From: Smittia aterrima
Taxonomy: Eukaryota; Arthropoda; Insecta; Diptera; Chironomidae
DNA length: 64,000 nt
NCBI GenBank assembly: GCA_033063855.1
Contig: CP093831.1
Location: 13,268,001 to 13,332,000, forward strand
Direction: 5' to 3'
Shown here: positions 42,755-55,837 of the stretch, in pieces
Position numbering within the stretch: the stretch's first letter is position 1
How the letters are laid out: every line of letters begins with the position of its first letter
Program-made: the position numbers and the translations under genes
The notes under the pieces: generated by a model
Databases searched by the model: none
What the model was told of the DNA's origin: nothing
The model's input: only the letters and a program-made list of their open reading frames with translations

Positions 42755-45700
42755 TCAGTAAATGTTGTTTCTAATTTGTTGCGATGGCAAACTATTTTTA
42801 GGTGTCGAAGAGCATTGTGAATGTCCATCCGCATCGTCACGAAAGTCAGAGTAGGGACTTTTAAGAACTGAAAGATGGTCAGAGTTCGAAGAGCTTGAGC
42901 TAGTTGATTTTATCTTTTGATGTTCAAGGATTTCCGCTGTTGTTAGATCACTGGGCTTAACAATGTTTTCAGTGTTAATGGAACTTAACCAAGGAACGGA
43001 GCTGAAGCTTTTCTTTTTCGGGGCTAACTTTAAAGTCGTTTGGCTGCTGGCAGCTTCATCCTCAACAGAAAATTCTTCATCGCTGTTGCTTGTTCCACCG
43101 CAAGACAAAAGCTTTGCAGTTGAGCTTGTGCAACTTGTGATTTCTTCACTCAAATCTATTGCGTTCATCAATTTATTTAATCCAGAAGTTGGCGATGACG
43201 AAGTTGGTGGTTGGTTCGTCGTAGTTGCTTCATTTTCTTCGTAATTTGTCATGAGAAGTTTTGATAAAGGCGGAGCAGAAATGAGTCCAATATTTCTTTC
43301 ATGATAGACATCCGAAATAGCTGGTGCCATCTCTCTCGTCATATGTCGCATGATTGAATCCTGAATATTTTTCTTTGCTGGCTGAGGCACCGATTGATTC
43401 GTTGTAGGTCCTGGAATAGCTGTCGGTTTCATTTCTTTAACTTTGTGATGATTATGAGGTGGCGGATGATGAATAACTGAGCTCGGGCCAGAATCGTCTT
43501 CAACAAGGTTCGTCGTTGTATTCTGAAGCTCAGCAGGCGAGAAGTAAAGACTGTTTCCAGAAATGTTTAAATCTTCATTAGGCTTCAAGATCGTCTTTCT
43601 GTGACCCCCATTTGGATTGGAGGCTTCAGTTCTAACACTCAATCGATCGATGAAATTAAATTGTTCTTTTATCTTAGCAACGCTAACAGCGGGAATGTCT
43701 TGATAATGCGAGTTGACTTGATGATTTTGTTGTTGATGAGCTTGTTGAATGTACTGCTGATGAAGTCTAATCTTGTTTCTCGTTTGACTCGGAATCCAAC
43801 CTTCTGAGTCGCTGCTTGCCGATTCAATCATTCCAAGTGTTTTCTTCATTCCGCACTGAACAAGAAGATTATTGTACACCGGAGCTGATGGTCTTAGATT
43901 ATCGACGATTGGCATAAGTTGTCGTGTTGCTGGCATTGGAAGGGTCGCTCCTTGCATTCCTGCGTTATTTGCTCGTCTCAAGACTGTCGCATGGCCAGAA
44001 TCCCAGTCGGCAGCTGAAGATGCTGAACTTGAGCTATCAGGACGTCTTGATCCATTCTTGTTCATAGTAGCACTTGAGGTGGCTTCGTTAATATTCGTAT
44101 ACAAGTTTCTAATTCTCGTCTGATGTGCGAGTGCCATCGAAACATTATTGTCGATTGGAGATGGAGTGAAAGTTGCATCAGATTCGCCGCCGCCGCCTGG
44201 TCGACAGATCTTTGTTGTGCCTCTGAATCCTCTGTATCCCAAATCCTTTCCTGAATACTTTTCCAACATTTTCTGTGTCGCGTAACCATCAGAAAGTTCA
44301 CTGTCAGTGTTTTCAAATGTCGGCTGAAGCTTTTGTTGATGCACGACTTCTTCATGACCCCCATCGGGTTCGCCTCGTCGTTTCTGATAAGAAGTAAAAG
44401 CCGACCGTGAACTCGTAGTCATTTTTCTTGGAGCGACGATTGGTCTTGGAAAGTTAGCGAACGGAAGGCCACGCTTTTGAGATTTAATTTCACTTTCAAC
44501 TGTTTCATTTAGTGATTCCGTGCTTGAACTTGAATTACTCGCCGACTCCATTCCGATTGTTTTAGGAGCTTCTTGAGTGAACAGCGCAAGTAGTGATTGA
44601 AGAACAAACTGACAGTTTCGCTTGTTCGCTTGCTTTCCTGTTCTCAATGTAACTTGATCTTGTCCTACGTCCATCAAGTCGAAACCAAGAGATGCCAACA
44701 TTTCATGGAATCCACTAATTTTCCATAAACGAACGCTAAGCGACACATCAACGCCTTCGCTGTCTGTCGTAGGAGCCTTCGCTTGAAATTGTCCAACAAT
44801 ATTGCGCATAACTGAGATGATATCATCAGATAATTCACTGTTGTTCATAACAAGTTTGGAAAGAGCGTGAAGTGATTGGGGTGTCAATGCTAAAAGAGCT
44901 TGCAAACTCGCACTGCATTGTGAAAGCCTAAAACAAAAGAAACGTTAGGAAATATTCAGATTTTTGAGGGCAATTCTCACCTTTCTTCTGGATCCGATTG
45001 AGGGAAGAAGACACTCGATGGAATACCGTTAGCTGCTGGTTCAAATCTAAATCCAACTGCCATTAACAAATCTTTCCAACCATTTACAGCTCCAGCTTTA
45101 TTGTCGATACTTTTCTGAGTTGTGTACATCGCGTTCTTCTGACCTCGATGAATCCGCTGAAGACTTTTCTCTACAAGATGCAAGCATACTCGAAGTGCAT
45201 CTCGACATTTTTCAGGTTGCTTCATGAGCTCACACAGAGCATGACCGATCAAAGCGACTTTATTAGACAATCGAATATTCGCTCCGCCAACAATAATGAA
45301 ACCAGCCCAGTTTATTGGATTAGAGAAGTGCTTTGTGTGTTGAACAGTTTGCATTGCTTCAGTCAAAGCACTTGCCACTCGTGATCCTTGAAGCAAAGCT
45401 GAGTAGAAAGCTCGAAGCAAGATCTTTGAAGCCATCTCAGGAACAGGCCATAAACTTATCTAAAAATTAAATCAAAAATTTTATTTCAATTCATCGAACT
45501 TCGAAGCTTTAAAACTTACCAAGATTGCACCAGTTCCAGCAATTAACCAATTGTTTGTAAAATCAGCAACGGCAGCTCCAGAAATCTGATCGGAAGTCGA
45601 GTTTGTATTGAGAACAACAAGTTTTGCTGCAAGTCTCGTACTCGAAATTTCTCCTCCGCTTAAAAGGTAATCGTTGAGAGGAACTTCCATCGCACTGTTG

Positions 45701-48700
45701 TTCATGTCACTGGTTTCATCTTCTTGATCAATTTCATTACTAGCATTTGGATAATAACGTTTCGAGTTTGATTGTGATTCGACCATGTTACCGGGGCTTA
45801 TGACGACAGCTGAGTGCTTCCAAGCTAATTGACAAGCAAAGTGAATGCACTCAGCAGATGCGAGTTCGTTTAAAATTGTTTCCTTTGTCGCATTTTGTTG
45901 AAGCAATGGCTTTGTATGTAACATCTCTGAGACCATTGCTGCTTCTTGAACTGCTGATGTTGGATCTGACCAGGAAATGTCTGGATTGTTCATTCGATTT
46001 CCACCAACCTAAAAGAAGTTTGTGATAAGTTTTGATTGAAAAGATTTGAAGAAATTGAACTTACTCCAACGACGAGAGCTTTATTGATGTTGTCGACATT
46101 GTCACGATTCTTGAAACGATTTTTCTGTCTCAAAGCTTGAAGAGATGGAACCGTCAAAAGCGAGCATCGTTCAGATAAAAATTCGCCATGATCGTCGCCA
46201 CTTCGAAGGATTGCAAATGGAACTAGATAAAGTGAATCTTCAAGGACTAAAATCAACTCTCGTCGACCGATTCGAGGACTCGATCCGCAGTTAGGCAACA
46301 AATCTTCGAAAGGTGCGAGAAGGAGATTGTACAAGACATGAAGACAATTCGGTCCCTGCCATGTTGAAGTTGATGGAAGCGTGTTTGTTCTTGATCGAGT
46401 TGATCCGTTGTGTTGAAGACTTCCGATTGATCTAAAGGAATTAAAATAGTTTAAGAAGTTGCAAAAAGGTTAGAGAATTCAAAATTACCTCGTTGATCCC
46501 TGTAGACTCGAGATTGAACCGAGACTGAATAAAGAACTCAATGAGTAGTTGCTTGAGTTCATGAGATGATTTCGATTGACCATTCTTAAGAATCCTTGGC
46601 GTTCATTAGCAAAGTCATCGATTAAATTCTCAGACGATGATGATCGCCATTGTCCAGTGTTGCTAGTCGACAGCATCGAGACATCCTCTCCCGAGTAAAC
46701 TCCTAAGCTATCACGTACAAAGCTAATGTAGCTCTCAAGCAACTTTGCTCCACTCTCAGTTCCTGACTTTGACTTCATGCTTGTTGGCAGAACCAAAACG
46801 TTCTCGTTAAGTTGAGCGACGTGGAATCGAACGATTCTTTTTTGTGGCTGAAGATACCAAGCGTAAATCTCATCGTTGGCAATGCTATAGTAAATGATGT
46901 GAGTCTTGATTTTGTCGATCATGTCGAACAAATATTCACTGCATGTGAATAAAAGTTTTCGGTTGCTCAAAGGCATTTGAGGAGAATTCTTCATTCCATC
47001 GGCGATGATCCTCGATCGACACTTTTCTGCTGCCACTAATGCATCTTCCTCTTTGCCGAGACTAACGAGAATTTGTTGAAGTGTGTGATAACATTTCGTT
47101 TGAAGATTATAAAGTTCACTTTTTGATTGAGCTGAACGTTGTTCGGATGATCGAATGGATTCCATAATTTGACAAGCACTTTCAACTTGTAATCGAGCTT
47201 CTTCCTTTTCATTCGAAGCGAGCAATGACAATCCAAGTGCGTATCTGATTTTCGACTCTTCTTCGCATTTATTCAATGATTGCGCAATCTGAAGAGCTTG
47301 CTGAAGACAATCAATTGAACGCGCAGTTTGATTCATTGACTGAAGAACTCGTCCGAGATTCAAGAAACTCATACTTTTTGTTAAGCGATCGTTAGTTAGT
47401 GAAAGTTGTTTTTCTAAACATCGAATCGACTCGTGAGTATTCTTCAACAATTCATAGACTGCCGCGAGGTTTCCGTAAGCTCTCGCAGCCATGCTATTGA
47501 CTCCGACATTTTCACATAGCTCCAAATCCATCTTGTGAAGTCGAAGAGCTGCGTCGAGGTCTCCCATTTGTTGGAAAACTGCTCCGAGGCTTGAAATTGC
47601 ATCAGAAGTCATAGAACGATCATCAAGCTCTCTTGCAATGTCTCTTTGATGCTCCAAACATGCAACAGCTTGTTCATAGTTGTTGAGAGAACAATGAATG
47701 TTTCCCAAGTCACCGTACGAAGAAGCTTTTGCTTCAAGACTTCCAAGCTCATGAGCAACAAAAAGTCGTTTCTCCAGACAAACGAGAGCCTCCTGAAGAT
47801 TTCCTAATTGCTTGTGACTAAGACCAAGTCCTCGATACGCTCTCTCCTGATCTCTTAAACTTGACAGTTGAATAGCTAACTGAAGATGCTGATCATAACA
47901 TTTTATCGCTTCTTCGTGATCACCCAAAGACTCGTAGCAGTCCCCAAGATTTCCCAAAGATCTTGCTCTGTCATGCTGCACTTGAGGAGAGTTCACTTGC
48001 TCTAAAGTTCCAAGTTGTTGCTCAAGGAATCCAATTGCTTCTTCATAGTGACCCATGTTGAGTCTCGCGATTCCTAGATTACCATAAGCGATCGCTTCTT
48101 GAGCTAAATCTTTAAATTCTTGTGCTCGTTCAAGTTGCTCTTGATAACACTTGACTGCGTGAGTATAATTTCCTATTGCCATGTGAACAGCGCCCAAGTG
48201 ACCATGAGCTCGACACTCTCCCAGAATATCAGCCATTTCTTGTCGCAATGTCAACTCTTGGGTGTGGAAGCCAAGAGCTTTATCATATTTCTTCATCAAA
48301 CGATTCGCCAGACCCAATGCGCCACATGCTGTTGCTTCCAGACTTCGTTCGCGGAGTTGTCTTGCAATTTGAAGTTGTCTCTGAAACATCTTTGAAGCTT
48401 CATCCATGTCTCCGATCTTGATTAAAACATCGCCAATGTTTCCTAACGCTCTAAACTTTCCGTTGTTGTTGTTGGTCATGTGAGCGATAGCCAAGAAATA
48501 TTTTTGGCATTCGAGTGCTGCGTCGTTGTTTCCCAACGACAAATGTGCAAGTCCGAGATTACAATAAGCTCGACCCATGTTGACTTTGTTCTGCAAGTCC
48601 TTTGCTAATGCTAAGTCTTGATCGTAATAACGAACAGCTTCTCGGAAGTTACCAAGGCAATAGTGAGCATAGCCAAGGAAGTGACAAGCTTTGCCTTCAG

Positions 48701-50535
48701 CAGCGACGTCTCCAATTTCTTGAGAAAGCATCAAATATTGCTCGTAATATTGAACTGCTTCAGCAAATTCCTGCCTCGAGCTCAAACAGTTTCCCAGGTT
48801 CAGTAAAGCGCATGACTCGCCAACAGAATCTTTAAGTTCTCTAGCGATGTTCAAATGACTTCGATAATGGATAAGAGCCATCGCGTGAGCTCCGATCGCT
48901 TGATAGGCAACAGCAAGATTTCCATGTGTGCTTGCTTCAGCTGATCGATCATGAACTTCTTTGCTGATGATTAATTCTTGTTTGTGATACTTGATTGCTT
49001 GCTCGTAGTAACCGGCAGCAGAGTAAGCGTTGCCAATATTACCAAAAGCCCGTCCCATCCCAGCCTGCAAGTGAAATCTTTCTCGATTAAAGTTCAAGTG
49101 TTAGATTTATTCGACTCACCTTGTCTTGAAGTTGTCTTGAAATTGCAAGATGCGCTTGATGCAACTTCAGGGCGTGATCATGTTCGCCTAGTAATTGATA
49201 AACGATTCCTAAGTTGCTGCAAGCTCGACCTTCGCCGATTTTATCTCTCGCTGCGAGCGCCATTTCCAATTGCTTCTCATGCCATTTCTTTGCTTGATTG
49301 TAGTCGCCAGCACACCGAGCTGCATGTCCAAGTCCAGCGTAAGCTCGATAATTAAATCTCGCTTCTAATCCTCGATCGTTGATTTGAGCTGCGATCTTCA
49401 GAACATTTTCATGATAAATTATTGCTTGTGGGAAGTTTCTTTTGTAGTGAAAGCTTGATCCCAAATTGCTGTAAGCTTTCGCAGCCTCAATTTGATTATT
49501 GAGCTTTTTTGCTAGTCTCAAATGTTGCTGATGGCAATCAACAGCTAAATCAAACTCTCCCATGGCCAAGTAAACAGCTCCGACATTTCCAATCTCGCGA
49601 GCCTCTTGAAGAAGGTTTCCCATTTGCTTAACGAGCTGAACGCATTGCTTATGTGAAGCTAGTGCATTCGGATAGTCTCCGATGGCTGTGTAGACGTGAC
49701 CAAGAGAAGTCAAGGCGATTGAAGCTGATTGCGTGTCTTTACACTTCATGGCAAGTACAAGTTGATAGCGATGAGCGGTTAATGCTTCTTTAAATGATCC
49801 CTGACTGAAGTAAGCCGATCCGAGGTTTCCGTGAGCTCTGCATTCACCAAGTTGATCGCCTAGACTTTTTGCAACGGCCAAGTCTTGTTGCATGTACGAA
49901 ATGGCTTTGTCTAATTGATTGAGGGCCCAATAAGCTGAACTCAAAGCACTGAAGACAGATCCCCGGAGTTTTAACGAGCACGAACCAATCCTAAGCGCTG
50001 CTTCAAGGACAATCACCGCAGGTTCATAATTCTTCTCGGCCAACAACTCTTGTCCAATCACACTGATGACGACAAATGGCGATTGCTCTAAATTCATATT
50101 CTTCAGTTGATCGAATGTTGGATCTAGCGCATGATTAAGAGGAGACTTGATTGAAGCTTCAATCAGACCAGAAAGTAATTGTTTGGAGTTTGGATCCTGT
50201 GCTAGACCAGAACTGAAAGCAGCAAGGGCTTCTCCATATCTCCCAAGACATTGTAGAGCGACACCTTGACGGAAATAAGCTTTCGGCCATTGCGGACAAA
50301 GTTCTCTCGCTTTGGTGGCGTCTTGAAGCGCGAGAAGAAACTGACCTTGTTTCAACCTCGCCGCTGAGCGATTGCTATAAAGAATGTGATTCTTTGGGTC
50401 CAAGATCAAAGCATCTGTGTAGAGTTGAACGGCTTTAGCGAAGTCCCCATTTTGACACGCGATATTTGACTGTCGAACTTTTTCCAGAAACAAAATCCGA
50501 TTCGCTTCGGGCAGCTCCGCTGTGCAAGTTTCGTT
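42755..50535 (-). CDS. TTC28: TTC28 orthologue: TPR-array protein with degenerate CHAT domain
   Basis: Exons on the - strand: 49120-50535, 46489-49064, 46065-46431, 45520-46008, 44981-45459 and 42755-44927. All phases match; with the 9-nt first coding exon at 55112-55120 the protein is 2502 residues, close to the vertebrate length. The N-terminal half is about 28 tetratricopeptide repeats (GRAFGNIGNAY, GECRAHGHLGAVH and similar). A CHAT-like domain follows (LLTVPSLQAL, CIHFACQLAWKHSAVV, LVVLNTNSTSD, then ISLWPVPE). The conserved C-terminal block has NAMYTTQKSIDNK and LWKISGFHEMLASLGFDL; the rest is Ser/Gln-rich and lineage-specific. Vertebrate TTC28 acts at the spindle midzone and midbody during cytokinesis. 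The orthology is very clear. Confidence 0.94.
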
Positions 50536-53500
50536 CTGCAAAGAAAAAACACCAAAGAGAGTCGTTCGGTTAATTTATTTTGAAAGGAAGAGATAAATTA
50601 ATCAACACTAAGCTTCTGGATGAGCTTAATGAACGTCTGGAAATGGCATCAACTGATTGGTTTTCATTATTTTTTTTTGGGAAGGTCGTCGAACAATATT
50701 GAAAAGCGAATTGGATAATGGAAGAACAAATGCAGCGAGCGAGAGAGAAATAAATCTAAACTCCTTTATTGGCACGGCTGAAAAAGAAAACAACGGCGAG
50801 TCTTCAAAGCATTTATGATAAAGTCTTTGCATAGATGACTGTAAAGCTAATAAGAAAGAGTGAGAGAGAGGGAAAGGAAGAAGCAGCTGAAGATCGTAAA
50901 TGTGGTCATGCAATCATCATAATTATAAAGTTTTAAGAAACAGAGAGAAGAGCTTGGAATAAAATTGAAGTTGAAGCCCAACCCCCGTCCATCTGATGCT
51001 GATAATGAAACTAATCGACTACGAAGCACATTGCTAGCATGTGAGGATGGAAATAACAAGTCGGATGTGTATGAAGTTAATTATGTAGGTAAAGAATGTA
51101 AGCGTCATAGATTCGAAAGAGATTGTGGAACAACAGCGGATTGTGGAGAATGAAAGAAAGATTTCAATTTAACTGAGAAGTTATGAGATTGTCGGGAATG
51201 AAGGAATTAATCATTGGAATCTGGCAGGTTTAATTGTTTTTTCAGCAGCAGATGTGCCAAGTGTTTAAGTGATAATTGGTCATTAGCGTCGTTTGCCTGA
51301 TTGTTTAAACTTGACAAAAGTTTTATTCAATTAACCGGAAAACAAAACGTCAAAGACAAAGGAGAAGTCTCAGGAATTTAAGGAATTTCTTCCACCAAAG
51401 TCGTGCACTTTGTCAGCCAGAGATTTGAACTCTTTCATTGTTGCTCGCTTGGCTGTTGTTACCTTCTTTCCTCATTCCATCGCCTTTCAGTTCTTCACGA
51501 CACAAAACATCAATTTCTCATCAATTCTCTCGGCAACGGAATGTTCTCAGTATCAGTGGCGCGATAAAAGGCGAGAAAGGGAAGAAAAAGATTCTCGAAA
51601 TCGTGCTTGCCCCGATGAAAGATCAGTTATTCTTCATTCGTTCTTTCCTTCCTTTTCTTTCGCTTTAATTCGACTCGCTGTTACTGAATTCTTCCTTCAA
51701 CATGACCACTGCCGATGATGATGTTTTATTATACATTTATCAACCGCGCTCGCTGTCAAGTCCATGGGAAATGCTAGCGAAAATTACGTAATTAAAAAGC
51801 TATTTCACATGTTCGGCGTATCCCATTGTGTTCCACTGCAAGAACACTGGAATGTTGAAGCGAACGAGAGAAGAATGAAGATATGGAGCAACGAGAATCA
51901 TGTTATCTTTACATTTTAATTTTCTACGCGATTTAACGTTATTAGAGCGAAGAAGAATGTCTACGTGCGATCATTTGTCGTGGTTAAGTTGTCTTAGGAA
52001 GATAACAGGCGATGCTCTATAGCTTAAAGCAATCATTGGATTATCAACAACGAGAACGTCCCAAGAGACAAGTCCTTCGAACTTTCTGCTCTTCAATTTG
52101 CAACTTGAACATGTCTGAAGACAGAAAATCACCGACAATCAAGCAATGAGAAGCGGGGAATGAAAATAACATGACAAGCGCACAGATGGCCGTGTGAGAA
52201 AAAGAAGGAAATTGCTTCATTTGTGTCAACTCTACATAGAATTTGCAGTCCGAAGAAGAAGAGATTAGCACGTCAGCTGTGTCTTCGTCAATCCTCTCTA
52301 CGATAATTAACTCTTCGCCATCTGAAGTATCTTAGATTCGCATTAATTTGCCATTCACATAGCTCGAGACCACCATCAAAAAATTCCATCAGCATTTAAA
52401 ATTCTGGTTTCGTACAAAGTCGTCGCAAGAGAAGAGAAAGAAAAGATGGAAACGAGCGAATGCTTAGCCAATTTGCGATAATTAAAAGTTACCTTGACGA
52501 AAGGTCGCGAGGAAAATCGGATTCTTCTCTCCATATGCGTGGCCACATGTGTTACTTCTTCTCGATAAAAGAATGCGAAGCAAAGCCACGAAAAGAACCG
52601 AGATTACCAATTTTCGATATCACATGCCACTCTTTGCCTTGGCTTTTCTTTTTTTTTTGTGCATATGGTTCATCACATTATTATCTTCGTCGATTCCCTT
52701 GCGCCCAGTCCTTCGTCTCAGCTTCCCGCACCGAGGGCCTTAATGAGATTGTTGACAATCAAGAATCAACAGTTTGTTTTATTTTTCCCCTTTCTGCGCC
52801 TCGCTGTTTTTTATTTGCGATATGCCGGTCCCGAAAAAAAAAAGAAAAACACAACAGCGACGACAGAAAACGAAGATCGACAGTTCTTAAGAAAGCCAAA
52901 TGGAATAAGAAGTCATCGAAGCGAAGAAGAAATGCAAAACATCAGAAGACGCGACAATTGCTGAAGAACGAAAACGATGTCGACGTCGAGCGACAATTGG
53001 CAGTTTCGGATTTCTTTTATTGACGGGGCTTGATGCCGTCAACCCTGCCCGCATTGACTCCGACGTTGAGGCTTTTTTTTCCCATGAAAGGTTTCCACAA
53101 GATTTAAGCAAATTTCCTTCAATTATCTTCGCTTTTATTTCGGGTGAAACCGAGCCAACTGTTTCGCTCACTGTGTTGCAATTCAAATTTTCATTCTTTT
53201 CGGCAATGATGAAATTCAAAAGAAGCCACAGCATCATTAAAATGGAAATGGAGAGAAATATTTCCATGGATCAACTAACACATTATCCACGTAAGAAGCA
53301 TATTTCAATGAATCGGGGACGATCGAGTATCAGGGAATGGATAATGAGAACTAAATATTTTTGAATTGTGACGGAACCTTAAAACTCGCCTCAAGCTATT
53401 GCATTAAAAAATCTCCATCGAAAAATATGCGAAATTAATTTTCTTTCTTTCATCGTAAGTTGAATTAAATTGTGTTTCTGACCGCATTTTATGAATCGTT

Positions 53501-55111
53501 CGATCGACCATTAGTTCGATTGCTTTAACCTCGACGAAGCTTAAACTTTGTGACGCGGAACTTTGAGGTTGCATATCTAAGTTGTGATTTAATAAAACTG
53601 CAGAGCTTATCGGCGAGAGCTGCAAAAGTCAATCCGGTTATGTCTTAAATTAGCATTTTGCAAATAAAATCTAAAGTTCTGATTGCTTTGATCTCCTGAT
53701 TGAGCATATCGGAAAGAAGAAAACTTTTGTATTAATAGCTCAATAACCGTGGTGAGGTCGTCGTTGCTTCGCTTTTAACGAATGCAATTTTACGATCGCA
53801 ACTGGCTGATGAATTTTTTTTGCCTTCACATGGGCATTACCGATAATGATTCCTTTGGCTGGTGCACAGATGGATTATCTCCATTCCTCAGAAATAAATC
53901 CAGCAGCCAATCATTCAATTCGTTCCATGAAGATGATGAGAACGTGTAAGAAGAAAAATCTCATTAAAATCTTCATCGATAATGACGGGTCTTGACTTCG
54001 CTAGCTCAGACTTCTCAGCTTCTTATCCCGAGTTCCAGCACAACCTCTTTTCCAAGGCATTAAAATTAATATTTTATTGACCTTATCGGAGGTTGAAGTA
54101 CCGAAAAAAACGTCGGGAGTGCAACACGAGCGAAAGGAGAACGAACACGAAAACAGCATTTAATAATAATTCACCGAAAGAACATTTGTAACATCGCCAA
54201 ACTTCCTTCAATTTCGATGCTGTTTCTTTTCGATTTTCGATCGTTTAAGGCAGAGGTGTCAGTTAATCGATTTCTCAAAAGGACAGTACTTAGATTAGCT
54301 CTCAGGATCAAAGTCTCAGTCGAGTCTTAACAAGAAAAGTAATGAGAAACTTTAAAATGAGAAGTGGCATCTCTGCTGAAATCCATCCTCGTCCATCTCT
54401 TAACGTCTTATCGCTTTTACGAGAATCTCTGGCTGGTGTTTACATGTAATCATAATTTTATGTTTCATTCCATTTTCATTTCCTTCCCGCAAAATACCGA
54501 AACAAGATGTTTTAAGTTCTTCGAAGGCAAGAAAAAACCTTTCATTAACCCTCGACGTACGAGAAATTTTTGTGGCGCTTTTGTCGAGCCCAAGCTGTGA
54601 ACTAAGAGAGAATGGCAAGTAAGAAAGGTGGAAATTACACGTTCGATGAACAATGTTGCAGATCATTTCCATGAATCGATAAAGCATTGAACAATTTACT
54701 GATCGAAAGGAGCAGAGAGAAAATTACTTTTATCAATTAGAGTGATTATCGGAAAGTTTGTGATATTGAATTTCATTTCAGAATTGCAATTTCTTTTACA
54801 ACCTTCCCAGAGAATCTTTAAAATTAAACTCATTCGTTTACGATTCAATTCTCGAGCTTGTTTCGGTCTCCATCAAAGGCTTCATCTACCTGACCAACCT
54901 GCTGCACAATTCACCCTCCTCTCCTCCTTCTAAAGTGCAGCGTGCATCAAGCACACACACTCTCAAAGGATTGCACAACGAGCACACTTAAAAACCGGAG
55001 ACGAAGTTTGAGAAAAGAGAGCACAAAACGAAGAACGAGTTTCGTTGCTTGACGTTGAATTGAAATCTTTTCTTTCCTTCTCTTAAGTCATTAAAATTCC
55101 ACGAAGCTCAC
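50536..55111 (-). other. first intron of TTC28, about 4.6 kb, non-coding
   Basis: Bounded by a good acceptor (CTTTGCAG before 50535) and, in the proposed model, a donor GTGAGC at 55111. No convincing gene on either strand: the ORFs at 52460 and 50626 are Ser/Lys/Arg-rich and overlap others. It is far longer than any other intron in the window, so it is a likely place for regulatory elements. Confidence 0.5.
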
Positions 55112-55120
55112 CTCTGACAT
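55112..55120 (-). CDS. TTC28: proposed first coding exon of TTC28 (ATG TCA GAG)
   Basis: On the - strand ATG TCA GAG is followed directly by GTGAGC, a good donor. It ends in phase 0, and exon 2 at 50535 begins in phase 0 with AACGAAACT, giving MSE-NETCTAELPEANR. No other ATG with a donor in phase was noticed nearer. The model rests on splice signals only; a start beyond the window is possible. Confidence 0.5.
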
Positions 55121-55837
55121 GATTTCGCTGACTTCTGTTATCAGTCTTCACAACTCCATCGCTTTCAATCGTATCACACTTTGAGTTTGCTTGTAAATTC
55201 GTTGAATTTCACTGAATTTCTATCAACTCACTGCAAACTTCTTATTCTTTGATTAAAAACTTTTTTCTCTTGCACAATTTTCTTTTTTTGTATTTTTCAC
55301 TGTTAAAACTAGTTTTAAAGAATATTTTCTATTGAATTAGTGATTATTGAAGCTTTATACACGCGGTTAGACACTTTCGAGACCTCAAAAGTCGCAAATT
55401 TACCGAAAATTTAAATTAAATTGTGACGACGAGGAAGCAAACGCCACCGCACTATTGAAGAGTTTTCTCACGTCTCAGAGCGATTTTCGTTCTCTCTACC
55501 TTACTCTTCACCTCTTTGCTTTGCTTCGACTTTCTTAGCTGCCAGTCCGCGAAGATTGGGAATTCAGAAATATCTTAAGCGAAAATATTAAATCAAATTG
55601 AAGATATTTGTTTTAAAAACTGAATTGTTGCTTCTGTAGCTTTACGACATCGTAAAATTTATTCCGAAGTCTTTGATTATTAAAAAGTTTTTTTGAGTGA
55701 CATGATTTACTTAAGTTTTTTCTTGATTTGTCGACAAATCTTTGGTTGTCTTGTAACGTTATGGATTTGATTCGACATTGGTTGAGATTTAAATTTTCTC
55801 AGATCAGTTTGAAAGTCATAATAGTTTAAAGAAATAT
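55121..55837. other. 5' UTR/promoter region of TTC28 and 3' side of PIN-like copy A
   Basis: AT-rich, no coding frame. It should contain the TTC28 transcription start on the - strand. Confidence 0.4.

Noticed and set aside
52460..53023. 187-codon ORF in the TTC28 intron
   Set aside because: Its composition (Lys/Arg/Ser/Phe tracts) is low complexity, other frames overlap it, and no family resemblance is visible.
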